From Paradesulfitobacterium ferrireducens (lineage in GTDB: Bacteria > Bacillota > Desulfitobacteriia > Desulfitobacteriales > Desulfitobacteriaceae): 64,000 nucleotides of DNA. The DNA is taken from NCBI RefSeq assembly GCF_017310645.1, contig NZ_JAFLRH010000006.1, positions 1 through 64,000 on the forward strand, in the 5' to 3' direction. The notes below the pieces were generated by a model that saw only the letters and a list, made by a program, of their open reading frames with translations, was not told the DNA's origin and ran no database searches. Below, in pieces: positions 18,796-27,158 of the stretch (positions within the stretch are counted from its first letter, which is position 1; every line of letters starts with the position of its first letter). A program made the position numbers and the translations under genes.

Positions 18796-19276
18796 ATGAA
18801 TAACTGGATATGCGACTCCAGCGCATCTTGTAGATATTCCTTGGCTGTGAGAATCTCGACCTCCGGCAGGAGTTCTTCTTTTTTGAATCCCATGACGTCT
18901 ACTGAAAGTTTACACGCATAAAAGCTTATACCCTTTTTCCGTGCTCCGTTGAGAAAATCGGTTAAGCTCGGTCTTCCACATCCTCCATCATCTCCTGCAG
19001 CATCCTCTTGCCTATGCCGGCCATATTCAACTTGGACAAAGGCAATTCTTCTATTCCGTTGGGGGTAACCAGCTCAAACATTTTGACATAAGCCGTTTTA
19101 TCTTCAAGGGTCATTTTTTCCGGATCACGCACTAAGAGTAATCCCCAAAAAGAGAAGAACAAAGTCACATCGAGACCCATTTCTTTGGCTGAGTTGGCCA
19201 AGATGAGGGCGGCCAGGGCTTTATCGTATTCACCGCTGAACATGAGGATATTTAACTTTTTCGACAATGCAGGCAC
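18792..19276 (-). pseudogene. DsrE/DsrF-like protein, frameshifted
   Basis: The minus-strand gene starts at 19276 and reads a DsrE-like fold: LNILMFSGEYDKALAALILA, then DVTLFFSFWGLLLV. The frame ends at 18962. Shifting frame at about 18970 restores a normal C-terminus (LTDFLNGARKKGISFYACKL, then VMGFKKEELLPEVEILTA) to a stop at 18792. The full protein would be about 160 residues, the usual size for this sulfur-relay-like family, including the Cys in the YACKLS segment. A single-base frameshift is the simplest reading; sequencing error is an alternative. The family often handles sulfur or acts as a peroxiredoxin-like accessory; the role here is unknown. Confidence 0.75.
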
Positions 19277-19426
19277 CTCCTAGGATCGTATTGATTTGAC
19301 CATTCATCGCTTCAGTTAGTCTTCCTAGAAAGTGCTTATAATTATTCTGCCAGGCTATGGACACTATAAAATTTAGTTATTATACAAATAGAAATTTGTC
19401 TTTACCTGAAAAATTTTCGTAAAAGT

Positions 19427-19849
19427 TTAATGATTAAAATTTGAACTCATCTTAAATGAATGATACTTTCTTGCTCGCTTTTCCGCGATAGCTGCTATGG
19501 TCTTAAGAAATATATCAATCTCTTGCAGGCTGTTGTATAGTCCAAAGCTGATGCGCACCATCCCAGGCTTTGGCAGGGATGGGTTTTTAACATGACGGGC
19601 CAGTTCAGCCGCTGAGATCCCTAACAACTTTTGCACATAAGGCTGGGCGCAGAAACAGCCGCTGCGTACGGCAACACCTGCTTCTGCAGCCAGGATTTTG
19701 GCTGCGGTCTCATGGCTGATGCCGTGAAGATTAAAAGGAATGACGCCAATCCGGTCATCATCGTGGAACGGGGAAGTGTAAAGCTGCAAGCCCGGAATCC
19801 TTTGTAAACGGTTCATGGTATATTCGGTCAAACTCTGTTCAAGTCTCAT
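19427..19849 (-). pseudogene. Class V aminotransferase / cysteine desulfurase-like, 3' fragment
   Basis: The 140-residue frame corresponds to the C-terminal third of a SufS/CsdA-like class V PLP enzyme: RLEQSLTEYTMNRLQRIPGL, the region around the catalytic-Cys loop (AVRSGCFCAQPYV), and the end segment KPGMVRISFGLYNSLQEID. The PLP lysine and N-terminal two thirds are absent. The reading stays open upstream only to the stop of the YdcF-like gene 19 bases away, and there is no ribosome binding site. A deletion has probably fused the region. Non-functional by inference. Confidence 0.75.
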
Positions 19850-19868
19850 AACTCTTAAAAATTCTAAT

Positions 19869-20546
19869 TTACTGTTTAATGTGATCGTTCGTCAGTCGCC
19901 CATCCCCGCTGATGGGGATGCTTTCTCCCAGGAAGGTTGGTTTCGGCTGCAAGATATTGACGCAGAGAAAGTCTTTGTTGCGGGCGGCTATTTCCCGGGT
20001 CTCATACCACTCGATGCCGCGGTAAATATGCTTGTCCGCCGCAACCCCATACGCCTCCAGACCCAGCTTGCGCGCGACGTATATGGCCCGCATCAGGTGG
20101 TAACGCTGAGTGACAATGACCACTTTATTGACTCCGAAAATCTCTTTTGCCCGGTAGAGGCTTTCATAAGTGGAAAAGCCCGCGTGATCCATAAAAATAT
20201 CCTGGTCAGGGATGTCTTTAGCGTTCATAAGATACGTTTTCATGGCGTTAACCTCGTCATAGGTTGTGCGTCCATGGTCTCCGCTGACGAGGAAATTGGT
20301 TTGGCTTTGGGCATGCACTTCTAAAGCGGTGTCCAGGCGGTCCTTGAGCATGTCTGAGGGCTGCCCGTCGGGTGCCGCATAAGCGCCGAGGACCAGGATG
20401 GCATCAGTCGGGGGTAAACTGGCGGTATCTAAGATATATTTAGATGAATAAGCTTGGATATGGTAATTAATGAGCAGGATGGCCGAAATCGAAGCAGCAA
20501 GTATTATGGCGGCAGCGATTAGGATGCGTTTGAGTTTTTTAAGCAT
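19869..20546 (-). CDS. YdcF/SanA-like DUF218 membrane protein
   Basis: A 225-residue protein starting at ATG 20546, chosen because AGAAAGGAAA lies just upstream and residues 3-25 (basic start then hydrophobic) form a signal anchor. The DUF218 core is clear: AILVLGAYAAPDGQPSDML, then TNFLVSGDHG (about 90) and VVIVTQRYHLMRAIYVARKLG (about 150). SanA/ElyC/YdcF relatives act in envelope maintenance, with roles suggested in peptidoglycan or lipid-carrier metabolism. The exact reaction is not known. It is divergent from the DNA ligase gene, with an inverted repeat between them. Confidence 0.8.
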   Translation of the reverse strand: MLKKLKRILIAAAIILAASISAILLINYHIQAYSSKYILDTASLPPTDAILVLGAYAAPDGQPSDMLKDRLDTALEVHAQSQTNFLVSGDHGRTTYDEVNAMKTYLMNAKDIPDQDIFMDHAGFSTYESLYRAKEIFGVNKVVIVTQRYHLMRAIYVARKLGLEAYGVAADKHIYRGIEWYETREIAARNKDFLCVNILQPKPTFLGESIPISGDGRLTNDHIKQ

Positions 20547-20610
20547 AAGATTTCCTTTCTGCATATAGGCTTTTAATTCATTATAGGACAAATAGTACTG
20601 CCGGTGAAGG

Positions 20611-20635
20611 GCTGTTCTAATGGTGTTAGAACAGC
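20611..20635. repeat. Inverted repeat between divergent YdcF-like and DNA ligase genes
   Basis: GCTGTTCTAA and TTAGAACAGC are perfect 10-bp inverted copies around TGGTG. There is only a short T stretch after it, and it lies between two divergent starts, so an operator is as likely as a terminator. Confidence 0.5.
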
Positions 20636-20725
20636 TTTAGTATTTCTGCGGTGAGAATCTCCGGAAACGGGTAAAGATAATAAGGAAAAGTACGGCGAAG
20701 AGATTATTCGTTTCCGAAGGGGGAA

Positions 20726-21682
20726 ATGCGTGTGCAGCCGGTGGTTCCGTTTGAACCGGTCCTGGCAGCTGCAATACCGGATGGTCAGCAGTGGGTAACG
20801 CAGGTTAAGTGGGACGGGGTTCGGGTATTAACCTATCATGATGGGAATTCAGTACGACTTTTTAACCGCAAGCTCAATGAGCGCACCCTGCAGTACCCGG
20901 AACTGACCGGGATTATGCGTTACTCCAAGGCTTCCTCTGTGATTCTTGACGGGGAAGTGATTGCTTTGGACCAGGGCAAGCCTTCCTTTTACCAAGTCAT
21001 GAAGCGGGACGGGATTAGAAAGGAAAAAAATGTGGAAGCGGCCCGCCGTCAGACACCGGTCATTTATATGGTATTTGATATTCTTTACTTTAATGGAAAA
21101 TGGGTTACGGCTCTGCCGTTTAATCAGAGGCAAAACATCTTGTACGAAATCATCAGTCCTCAAGAGGATGTTCAAGTAGTAGAGAACTTTGACGCAGGAC
21201 AAAGGTTACTTGAAGCCATTAAAGAGCAAGGAATGGAAGGAGTGGTCTGCAAGGATCGCAACAGTGGTTACGAATTGAACGGCAAGGATGAACGTTGGCG
21301 CAAAATCAAAAATTACCGTGACTTGATCGCGGTCGTCGGAGGGTACACGCTGCGCGGAGATACGGCCAATGCTTTGCTTCTGGGATTATATGACGAATAC
21401 CAACGCTTTTGGTACATAGGGCATGCAGGAACGGGGCGGCTGAACCAAGCCGAATGGAAACACTTGACCAAGGTACTGCGTTCTCTGGACATGGCCCGGC
21501 GGCCGTTTGTGAACATTCCGGAACGGCATGCTGATGCCCACTGGGTTCAGCCGGAACTGACGGTTAAAATCCAGTATGCCGAATGGACACCCCGCCATGG
21601 GCTGAGGCAGCCGAGTATTCAGGCCGTGGTCGAGGCCGAGCCCTTATCCTGCGTATTTGCAGAGGGGATATATCCCGCCTAA
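20726..21682 (+). CDS. ligD: ATP-dependent DNA ligase (NHEJ LigD ligase-domain type)
   Basis: A 318-residue stand-alone ligase that seals DNA ends with ATP. Motif I is KWDGVR (Lys about residue 28, the AMP-attachment site), followed by FNRKLNERT, motif III (SSVILDGEVIAL), motif IV (EGVVCKD) and motif V (RWRKIKN), then an OB-fold domain. Start ATG follows GAAGGGGGA. In Bacillus and mycobacteria this domain is fused to a polymerase in LigD; here the polymerase and Ku are separate genes 11-13 kb downstream. Probably acts with them in end joining. The gene symbol is used for the domain relation only. Confidence 0.85.
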   Translation: MRVQPVVPFEPVLAAAIPDGQQWVTQVKWDGVRVLTYHDGNSVRLFNRKLNERTLQYPELTGIMRYSKASSVILDGEVIALDQGKPSFYQVMKRDGIRKEKNVEAARRQTPVIYMVFDILYFNGKWVTALPFNQRQNILYEIISPQEDVQVVENFDAGQRLLEAIKEQGMEGVVCKDRNSGYELNGKDERWRKIKNYRDLIAVVGGYTLRGDTANALLLGLYDEYQRFWYIGHAGTGRLNQAEWKHLTKVLRSLDMARRPFVNIPERHADAHWVQPELTVKIQYAEWTPRHGLRQPSIQAVVEAEPLSCVFAEGIYPA

Positions 21683-21795
21683 AGGTGAATCTAGCGGGTT
21701 AGTTCAGTGCTCAAAGTCTGCGTCAGTGTTATTGCACAGAGGTCTTCGCTAGAGTATGATGGACAAGGAAGATGCCATTGGAAGGAGAATCCGGG

Positions 21796-22371
21796 ATGCC
21801 GAAAATAGCCAAGCGTTTAATCGTAGCCATGACCGGAGCCAGTGGTGCGGCCCTGGGAGTTGAGCTTTTAAAAGTAATGAAGGGGTTTCCCCGCTGGGAA
21901 ACCCATCTCGTCGTGTCCGCAGGGGCAGAGCAAACTTTGCGTCATGAGTGTGATCTAACCCTCCAGGAGCTCTCTCTTTTGGCAACCCATACCTATGATG
22001 TTCACGACATCGGTGCCGGGCCGGCCAGCGGGACGTTCCGCGCGGAAGGGATGGTGGTTGTCCCCTGCAGCATGAAGACAACGGCCGGAATCGCTCATGG
22101 ATTTGCGGATAACCTGATTTTGCGGGCGGCCGATGTCACGATTAAGCAGAGGCGGCCCTTGGTCTTAGTCACCAGGGAAGCTCCTTTAAGCCCCATTCAC
22201 TTGCAAAACATGCTGGCCTTGGCTCACTTAGGTGTGGTGATTTTGCCCCCGGTCCTTACGTTTTATCATCAGCCCGCGACGATTGATGACATGGTCCGGA
22301 TGGTTCTGGGCAAAGTCCTGGATGTCTTTAATTTAGAGCTGCCCGGATTCGAACGCTGGGGAGAACAGTAA
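21796..22371 (+). CDS. ubiX: UbiX flavin prenyltransferase
   Basis: A 191-residue enzyme that prenylates reduced FMN to make the cofactor of UbiD decarboxylases. The FMN-binding MTGASGAALGVELL is at the N-terminus (about 11-24), and VVVPCSMKTTAGIAHGFADN and LVLVTREAPLSPIHLQNM are family signatures, ending with LPPVLTFYHQPATIDDM. ATG 21796 is chosen for GGAAGGAGAA 7 bases upstream; an upstream in-frame ATG at 21772 lacks one. The only UbiD sequence in the window is a remnant at 2.5 kb, so its partner decarboxylase must be elsewhere. Confidence 0.92.
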   Translation: MPKIAKRLIVAMTGASGAALGVELLKVMKGFPRWETHLVVSAGAEQTLRHECDLTLQELSLLATHTYDVHDIGAGPASGTFRAEGMVVVPCSMKTTAGIAHGFADNLILRAADVTIKQRRPLVLVTREAPLSPIHLQNMLALAHLGVVILPPVLTFYHQPATIDDMVRMVLGKVLDVFNLELPGFERWGEQ

Positions 22372-22502
22372 GAGAAGGAGAACAGTAAGAGAGAAAGAGG
22401 AAAGAAAACTGCTCGGCTAGATTCGAAAAGACGTCGAATTTAGTCGAAATAATCTTCGGGTTTTAGGCAGGTAAACCCCCCTGCAGGCTTGAATTAAGTA
22501 GA

Positions 22503-22846
22503 CAGGGAGTATTTTACCCAGGCTGTGAGCGGACAGGCCGTGGTTTCGAATGTGCTGAAAGCAAAGCCACCGGCAATAATGCAATCGTGATGGCGGTTCC
22601 TTTAAAAGGGGAAGAGGGGATTATCGGGATTATCGGCGGAGTCTTTAATGCCGGGTCAGTATTTCGGCAGGTTGACAATCGCCGGTTTGGACAGGCTGGG
22701 TATGCCTATATGATTGATAAAACCGGAATGATTTTGGCCCACCCTGACAAAAATAAAATTATGTTAAATGTGACCAATTCCGGCTCGGAAAGCTTAGACC
22801 AGGCCAGCCGGATTATGTTGCAGAATCAGAAAGGCGGCCCTTGGTG
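22503..22846 (+). pseudogene. Chemotaxis receptor Cache-domain fragment
   Basis: One frame reads EYFTQAVSGQAVVSNVLKAK from about 22508 and then, after a one-base shift near 22570, NNAIVMAVPLKGEEGIIGII and GQAGYAYMIDKTGMILAHPD. These are standard membrane-distal/proximal dCache motifs of methyl-accepting chemotaxis proteins. The membrane helices, HAMP and signalling domains are absent, and the fragment ends where the UbiA gene begins (its last codons overlap the UbiA start). Bases 22372-22502 hold no recognisable gene. Confidence 0.7.
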
Positions 22847-23713
22847 ATTCGTTCAATTTGGCGTTTACTGCGTCCTTATCAGTGGTTAAAAAGTTCTTTT
22901 GTACTAGTCGGTTTAATCTTTTCCAGGAAATACTCCGATATGGATATGCTCTTGGCGGTCTTAAAGGCAGCTTTTGCTTTTTCCTTCGTCTCCAGTGCGG
23001 TCTATGTCTTAAACGACATTTTCGACCGGGAACAGGACCGCCAGCACCCTCAGAAACGCACCCGTCCTCTGGCAGCCGGAGATATCAGTGTAGGGCAGGG
23101 GTATTTCATCTATGCTCTGGTACTGAGCATCGGTCTGGCCTTAGGCTACACGGTATCTCCGATCTTGACCGGAATCTTAATCGTGTACCTTTTGCAAAAC
23201 ATAGCCTATTCGCGCTGGCTGAAACACGTGGTAATTCTGGACGTATTCTTAATTGCGCTGGGCTTTATGCTGAGAATATTGGCCGGGACCTGGGGTGTCG
23301 GGATTGAGCCTTCGAGCTGGCTCTTGCTCTGTGGGTTGATGCTGGCTTTATTCATGGGCTTCGGCAAGCGCTGGGCGGAGCTGCAGGATCTGGAGGCGGA
23401 TGCCGAGAAGCATCGCATGGTCCTGGAAAGCTATAGTCATGTTTTATTGGACAAAATGATCGGAATTGCTGCCAGCGGGGTTATTATTACCTATAGTTTG
23501 TATACAATGGATGAAAGCACGGTGCTTCTGCATGGAACCGATGCCCTGATTTATACCGTCCCTTTGGTCATTTACGGTGTGTTCCGTTACCTCTACCTCT
23601 TGCACGAACGCGGGATTGGGGGAGACCCGGCACGCCTTGTGCTTAAGGATACCCATATCATTATCGCTGTGCTTTTATGGTTGATCAGTGTGGTTTGGAT
23701 TATAAGCAAATAA
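22844..23713 (+). CDS. UbiA-family polyprenyl-phosphate phosphoribosyltransferase-like protein
   Basis: A 289-residue membrane protein with about eight or nine helices. The start (RSIWRLLRPYQWLKSSFVL) and first Asp-rich motif NDIFDREQDRQHPQKRTRP (about 58-76) follow the decaprenyl-phosphate 5-phosphoribosyltransferase (DPPR synthase) branch of the UbiA superfamily rather than quinone prenyltransferases. That branch transfers phosphoribose from PRPP to a polyprenyl phosphate. GTG 22844 is weakly supported by AAAGGCGG upstream; TTG 22841 is possible. A GT-C glycosyltransferase and a PAP2 protein follow, which fits a lipid-linked pentose route. Substrate is inferred. Confidence 0.75.
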   Translation: MIRSIWRLLRPYQWLKSSFVLVGLIFSRKYSDMDMLLAVLKAAFAFSFVSSAVYVLNDIFDREQDRQHPQKRTRPLAAGDISVGQGYFIYALVLSIGLALGYTVSPILTGILIVYLLQNIAYSRWLKHVVILDVFLIALGFMLRILAGTWGVGIEPSSWLLLCGLMLALFMGFGKRWAELQDLEADAEKHRMVLESYSHVLLDKMIGIAASGVIITYSLYTMDESTVLLHGTDALIYTVPLVIYGVFRYLYLLHERGIGGDPARLVLKDTHIIIAVLLWLISVVWIISK

Positions 23714-23747
23714 CACTCAGATAAATTCGTACTTGGATGTGATCGAT

Positions 23748-25025
23748 ATGTCAGTCATGCGCATGGGCAAGCGCTTTTATGCCGTGGTGCTTGCCCTTTC
23801 ACTGCTTTTTAGTGTAATTTGGGTTTTGGCGGTGGACACCGTCCCCATGTCCGATTTTAAGTATTACCATGAAGTAGCGGAGCAGGTTGCTTCCGGAGGG
23901 CAGTGGGGGGATACCTACACAACGGTCGGCTATTCCATAGTTTTGGGCTTTTTGTATAAGCTCTTTGGCGCTCATTGGTATGTGGGAAAAATTCTAAATA
24001 TCATCTTAACCGTGATCAATATTTTGCTTTTGCTCCGGATTTTGGAGCATTCCCGCCTGAGGGAAGGAGTGCGCAAAGCGGTATTTATTGTGTATGCTTT
24101 GTTCCCGGCTGTCATTTACTATAACAGCTTGCTGGCGACGGAGATTATGTTTACCACGGTCATGCTCTTGAGCACGGTGGTTTATTTCAGCACAATCAGG
24201 TACAAGTATTTGTTGTTGGGAATTTTAACTGCAGTTAATACAATGATTAAACCGTTTTTTATTCTTTACTTTCTGGTAATTTTCCTCACCGAGTTCTTGG
24301 CTTACCGTAATGAGAAGGCCAGCGGCAGAGGGGATTTTCTGAGGGGGTTGACCCGTGCCGGCCTCCGGGCGGCAGTCGTCCTGGCGGTAGCCATGCTGGT
24401 TCTTTCCCCTTGGCTTTACCGGAATTACCGCTTGAATGGGGAATTTAGCTGGGTGTCCAATAACGGCGGGATTGTGCTCTATATTAACAATAACTCTCAG
24501 AACACCCACGGCGGCTGGATGCCGGCAGAGCAGGTAGAAAACTCACCGGTTACCACCCCTGAATACATGAATGCGACTTGGACCCAAAAAAACAAGATGC
24601 TGTCCCAACTGGCTAAGGAGTGGATCGTGGCTCATCCGAGGGAATTTATAAACCTAGGCCTGAAAAGACTTGCTCTGACCTTTAAAGGCGAGGGGGATGA
24701 TATTTACTTTACTTTTAACGGCAGTTCCTTGAGTCCGGAACGGCGCACATTCATTTACCGGTTAAACGAAATGGTGCGGATACCGATTTTTTTGCTAGGT
24801 ATCTTTTCGATTCTGGTACATTCGTTACTGGTAGTCTACCGGCTGCTTAAACAACAAAAAACAAGCAGCTTTGAAAGCTACTTGCTCATTCTTTTCTACA
24901 TGTTTGCGGGAACTTATTTCCTGACCGAGGGGCAGAGCCGCTATGCTTTCCCCACACTCTGGATTATCATCTACTTCTTGTGGCAGGTGCCGAAACTGTT
25001 TAAGGGGATACGAATGCCGCAGTAG
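23748..25025 (+). CDS. GT-C membrane glycosyltransferase (PMT/ArnT-like)
   Basis: A 425-residue polytopic protein with about ten helices. The first extracellular loop has the Asp-containing TVPMSDFKYYHEVA (about 31-44) expected of GT-C enzymes, which take sugar from a polyprenyl-phosphate donor on the outer face. LATEIMFTTVMLLSTVVYFS and SPWLYRNYRLNGEF are typical of glycosyltransferase family 39/83-like bacterial proteins. ATG 23748 fits GGATGTGAT upstream; an in-frame TTG at 23733 is alternative. It is 34 bases after the UbiA-like gene, so a donor made by UbiA could be used here. Acceptor unknown. Confidence 0.75.
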   Translation: MSVMRMGKRFYAVVLALSLLFSVIWVLAVDTVPMSDFKYYHEVAEQVASGGQWGDTYTTVGYSIVLGFLYKLFGAHWYVGKILNIILTVINILLLLRILEHSRLREGVRKAVFIVYALFPAVIYYNSLLATEIMFTTVMLLSTVVYFSTIRYKYLLLGILTAVNTMIKPFFILYFLVIFLTEFLAYRNEKASGRGDFLRGLTRAGLRAAVVLAVAMLVLSPWLYRNYRLNGEFSWVSNNGGIVLYINNNSQNTHGGWMPAEQVENSPVTTPEYMNATWTQKNKMLSQLAKEWIVAHPREFINLGLKRLALTFKGEGDDIYFTFNGSSLSPERRTFIYRLNEMVRIPIFLLGIFSILVHSLLVVYRLLKQQKTSSFESYLLILFYMFAGTYFLTEGQSRYAFPTLWIIIYFLWQVPKLFKGIRMPQ

Positions 25026-25074
25026 AGAGCTTGCGCAATAGCCCGACAAGCTGCCTTGCCGAGTAATAGTTAAG

Positions 25075-26037
25075 TTAGGCAGTATATTTTTCAGTGTTTT
25101 GATAAGACGATAAGACCGTTGTATTCTGATGAAAGTACAACTTTTTAAGAAAAGCAGGCACCCAGTTTTCGGCTTTGGCCAAGACAAAATTCACCAGCTT
25201 CACCGTAGCGTAAGCGAATAACATCCCGGCAATCACGTCAATCACCCAGTGAATTTCTAAATACATGGTTGAATAAATGACACTGAGGCAGAAGAAGCCC
25301 CAGACCCATTTGAACAGGCGGTTCCTCTCCTCTAGGAGCACCAGAAACATAGCAAAGGCGATTGAGGTGTGCATAGAAGGAAAAGCATTCAAAGTTACTC
25401 CGGCGGCAGCTTCCGGGGACAGACCCCGGGCCATGCCGTCCGGATGCCCGAGCACGTACCAGGTTTCCTGAAGATGGAAGGTTAGATAGAAAGGGGTAAT
25501 CAAAAAGACCTGAAAGATATGAGCGGCGAGAAGATATTTAAGGATCTTGCGCAAGTCTTTGGCTATAATGGCGCGGTAGATCGGTACAAGCGCCGGGAGT
25601 ACAAAACCGTTGGCATAGACTTCGCGCATAAACAGAGTAAACCATTGGCTCTGAAATACCCGGGTAAATGCCGCATCATTCAAAGGAATACGCTGAAATA
25701 TGGGGTTAAGGTCAATGACAATTTGCTGTTCCATTTGCCAGCTTAACATCTTGCCCCACATCTCATAGCCATGTACATTTAAGTACTGGATTGCCAGAAA
25801 AATCGGGACAGCAGCCGCCAAAAAAGGCAGCCATTTGACATCGCGGCGCAAATCGGTTGTGGCTGTGAAAGCGGCGAAAGCCAGTACGAATAAGTATACT
25901 TTATAAGCGATCCCCACTTGCTCCTGAATAGCAGTAAGAAACCCTAATACCAAAAACAACGACCCGATGAAATAGTGATAATACTTGTTACTCAATTCCC
26001 AAATCCGGGTGCCAAGCGCTAAACTGTTTATAGACAT
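25075..26037 (-). CDS. PAP2-superfamily membrane phosphatase/transferase (Aur1/Ipt1-like)
   Basis: A 320-residue protein with about eight helices, convergent with the glycosyltransferase. The PAP2 active-site motifs are in the C-terminal half: NAFPSMHTSIAFAMF (catalytic His) and YLEIHWVIDVIAGML (second His and Asp). The long N-terminal membrane region fits the inositol-phosphotransferase-like PAP2_3 group rather than simple lipid-phosphate phosphatases. It could remove phosphate from a polyprenyl-phosphopentose or handle phospholipids; the sequence does not decide. Confidence 0.75.
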   Translation of the reverse strand: MSINSLALGTRIWELSNKYYHYFIGSLFLVLGFLTAIQEQVGIAYKVYLFVLAFAAFTATTDLRRDVKWLPFLAAAVPIFLAIQYLNVHGYEMWGKMLSWQMEQQIVIDLNPIFQRIPLNDAAFTRVFQSQWFTLFMREVYANGFVLPALVPIYRAIIAKDLRKILKYLLAAHIFQVFLITPFYLTFHLQETWYVLGHPDGMARGLSPEAAAGVTLNAFPSMHTSIAFAMFLVLLEERNRLFKWVWGFFCLSVIYSTMYLEIHWVIDVIAGMLFAYATVKLVNFVLAKAENWVPAFLKKLYFHQNTTVLSSYQNTEKYTA

Positions 26038-26231
26038 TGAAAAAGCCCCTTAATCAATTTCTTCCTGAATCATTTTACTATTGTAAGCGAAAATATTCAC
26101 TACTCTGAAGATAATATTACAAAAAAGCAAAAAAGGGAATAGTTTTGAACCCGGAAAAAAGCGGGCAAAGTATGTTTTTGTAGAAAACAAGCCATACTAA
26201 GTATGAAATTTGGCATATAGAGGTGAGATGT

Positions 26232-26660
26232 ATGGCTTTGATTCCGTATGATCCTTTTCGGATGCTCGAGCCGATCTGGAATGAGATGGATCGCTTTATG
26301 CAGCGCCGCGACCGCTCCGCTCTTTCAGAGTGGCTGTACCGGGTCGATGTAGACGAGACCTCGGATAAGGTTATCGTAACCGCTGAAATACCGGGTATTG
26401 AGAAGAAAGAGGACTTGGACATTTCGATTGACGAAGACCTGCTTACGATTCGCGGAGAAATTAAACGAGGGACCCAGGAGGAAGGGAGAGTCACCCGTTT
26501 AACCGAGCGTTATTACGGGCAATTCTCACGGACGATTAACTTACCGGCTCCGGTTAAGGCCGACGGGGCTCATGCCAGTTATAAGAACGGAATTCTTGAG
26601 TTAAGTTTCTTAAAAGACCAGCATCCGGCAGCCCGCCGGATTGAGGTGGATTTCCATTAG
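26232..26660 (+). CDS. hsp20: Small heat shock protein, Hsp20 family
   Basis: A 142-residue ATP-independent chaperone. The alpha-crystallin domain covers about residues 35-140: DVDETSDKVIVTAEIPGIEK, LLTIRGEI, and the closing NGILELSFLK, with a basic N-terminal region. ATG 26232 is preferred because AGAGGTGAG lies 5 bases upstream. A small palindrome CATACTAAGTATG (26193-26205) lies ahead of it; no CIRCE element was seen. Confidence 0.92.
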   Translation: MALIPYDPFRMLEPIWNEMDRFMQRRDRSALSEWLYRVDVDETSDKVIVTAEIPGIEKKEDLDISIDEDLLTIRGEIKRGTQEEGRVTRLTERYYGQFSRTINLPAPVKADGAHASYKNGILELSFLKDQHPAARRIEVDFH

Positions 26661-26672
26661 GTTAAAGATAAT

Positions 26673-26700
26673 GAAGGATGACTGCGAGCGGTCATCCTTC
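26673..26700. terminator. Bidirectional terminator between hsp20 and HxlR gene
   Basis: GAAGGATGAC and GTCATCCTTC pair perfectly over 10 bp with an 8-base loop, followed by TTACTTT on the plus strand. The genes on both sides converge on it. Confidence 0.7.
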
Positions 26701-26723
26701 TTACTTTAGGTGAGTTTTAATTA

Positions 26724-27032
26724 TTAGAGCCAGGTTTCGCCCCACTTTTGCACCTCATCAAGGATTGGCTTAAGGGCTTTTCCTTTCTCTGTTAACTCGT
26801 ATTCAATACGGACAGGCATTTCTGGGTAAACTTTGCGATTAATTATACCGGCAGACTCCAATTCTTTTAACCGTTCGGTAAGCATGCGGCCGCTCATGTT
26901 TTGGATTACTTCAGAGAGGTCTTTGAAACGTTTTGGTCCATCTGACAGCACTCTAAGTATGAGACCTGTCCAACGTTTTCCGAGCAGTTCAAAAGCGGAT
27001 TCAAACTTTGGACACAAATGGAGATCTTCCAT
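26724..27032 (-). CDS. HxlR/DUF24-family redox-type regulator
   Basis: A 102-residue winged-helix regulator. ATG 27032 is chosen for the GAGGAGG site just upstream. The N-terminus HLCPKFESAFELLGKRWTGL holds a single Cys at residue 7 in the place of the sensing Cys of YodB/CatR/HypR, which respond to quinones, diamide and hypochlorite. The recognition helix region is NMSGRMLTERLKELESAGII, and the wing ends with RIEYELTEKGKAL. It is divergent from doxX and azoR, the very genes that YodB/CatR control in Bacillus, with an elaborate palindrome between. Repression by reversible thiol oxidation is inferred. Confidence 0.88.
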   Translation of the reverse strand: MEDLHLCPKFESAFELLGKRWTGLILRVLSDGPKRFKDLSEVIQNMSGRMLTERLKELESAGIINRKVYPEMPVRIEYELTEKGKALKPILDEVQKWGETWL

Positions 27033-27068
27033 AAGATAACCTCCTCTAATATATTGTAACATAACTAC

Positions 27069-27098
27069 TTGACAAACGTAAATTACTAGTAGTATTAT
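27069..27098 (+). promoter_or_regulatory. doxX-azoR promoter
   Basis: TTGACA (27069-27074) is a consensus -35; TATTAT (27093-27098) lies 18 bases downstream as -10. The -10 is inside the palindromic operator, so a bound repressor would block it. Confidence 0.65.
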
Positions 27099-27131
27099 AC
27101 TTACATAAAGTAAGTATAATACTTTATGTAA
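27091..27131. promoter_or_regulatory. Interlocked palindromic operator for the HxlR-type regulator
   Basis: Two perfect inverted repeats overlap. AGTATTATACTTAC (27091-27104) and GTAAGTATAATACT (27110-27123) are 14-bp arms with a 5-base centre. TTACATAAAG (27101-27110) and CTTTATGTAA (27122-27131) are 10-bp arms with an 11-base centre. Position over the -10 and start site suggests repression of doxX-azoR. Confidence 0.65.
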
Positions 27132-27158
27132 AGAAATTGCAAAAAGTGAGGAGGAGAA

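Noticed and set aside
26193-26205. CIRCE heat-shock operator before hsp20
   Set aside because: The palindrome is too short and does not match the CIRCE consensus.
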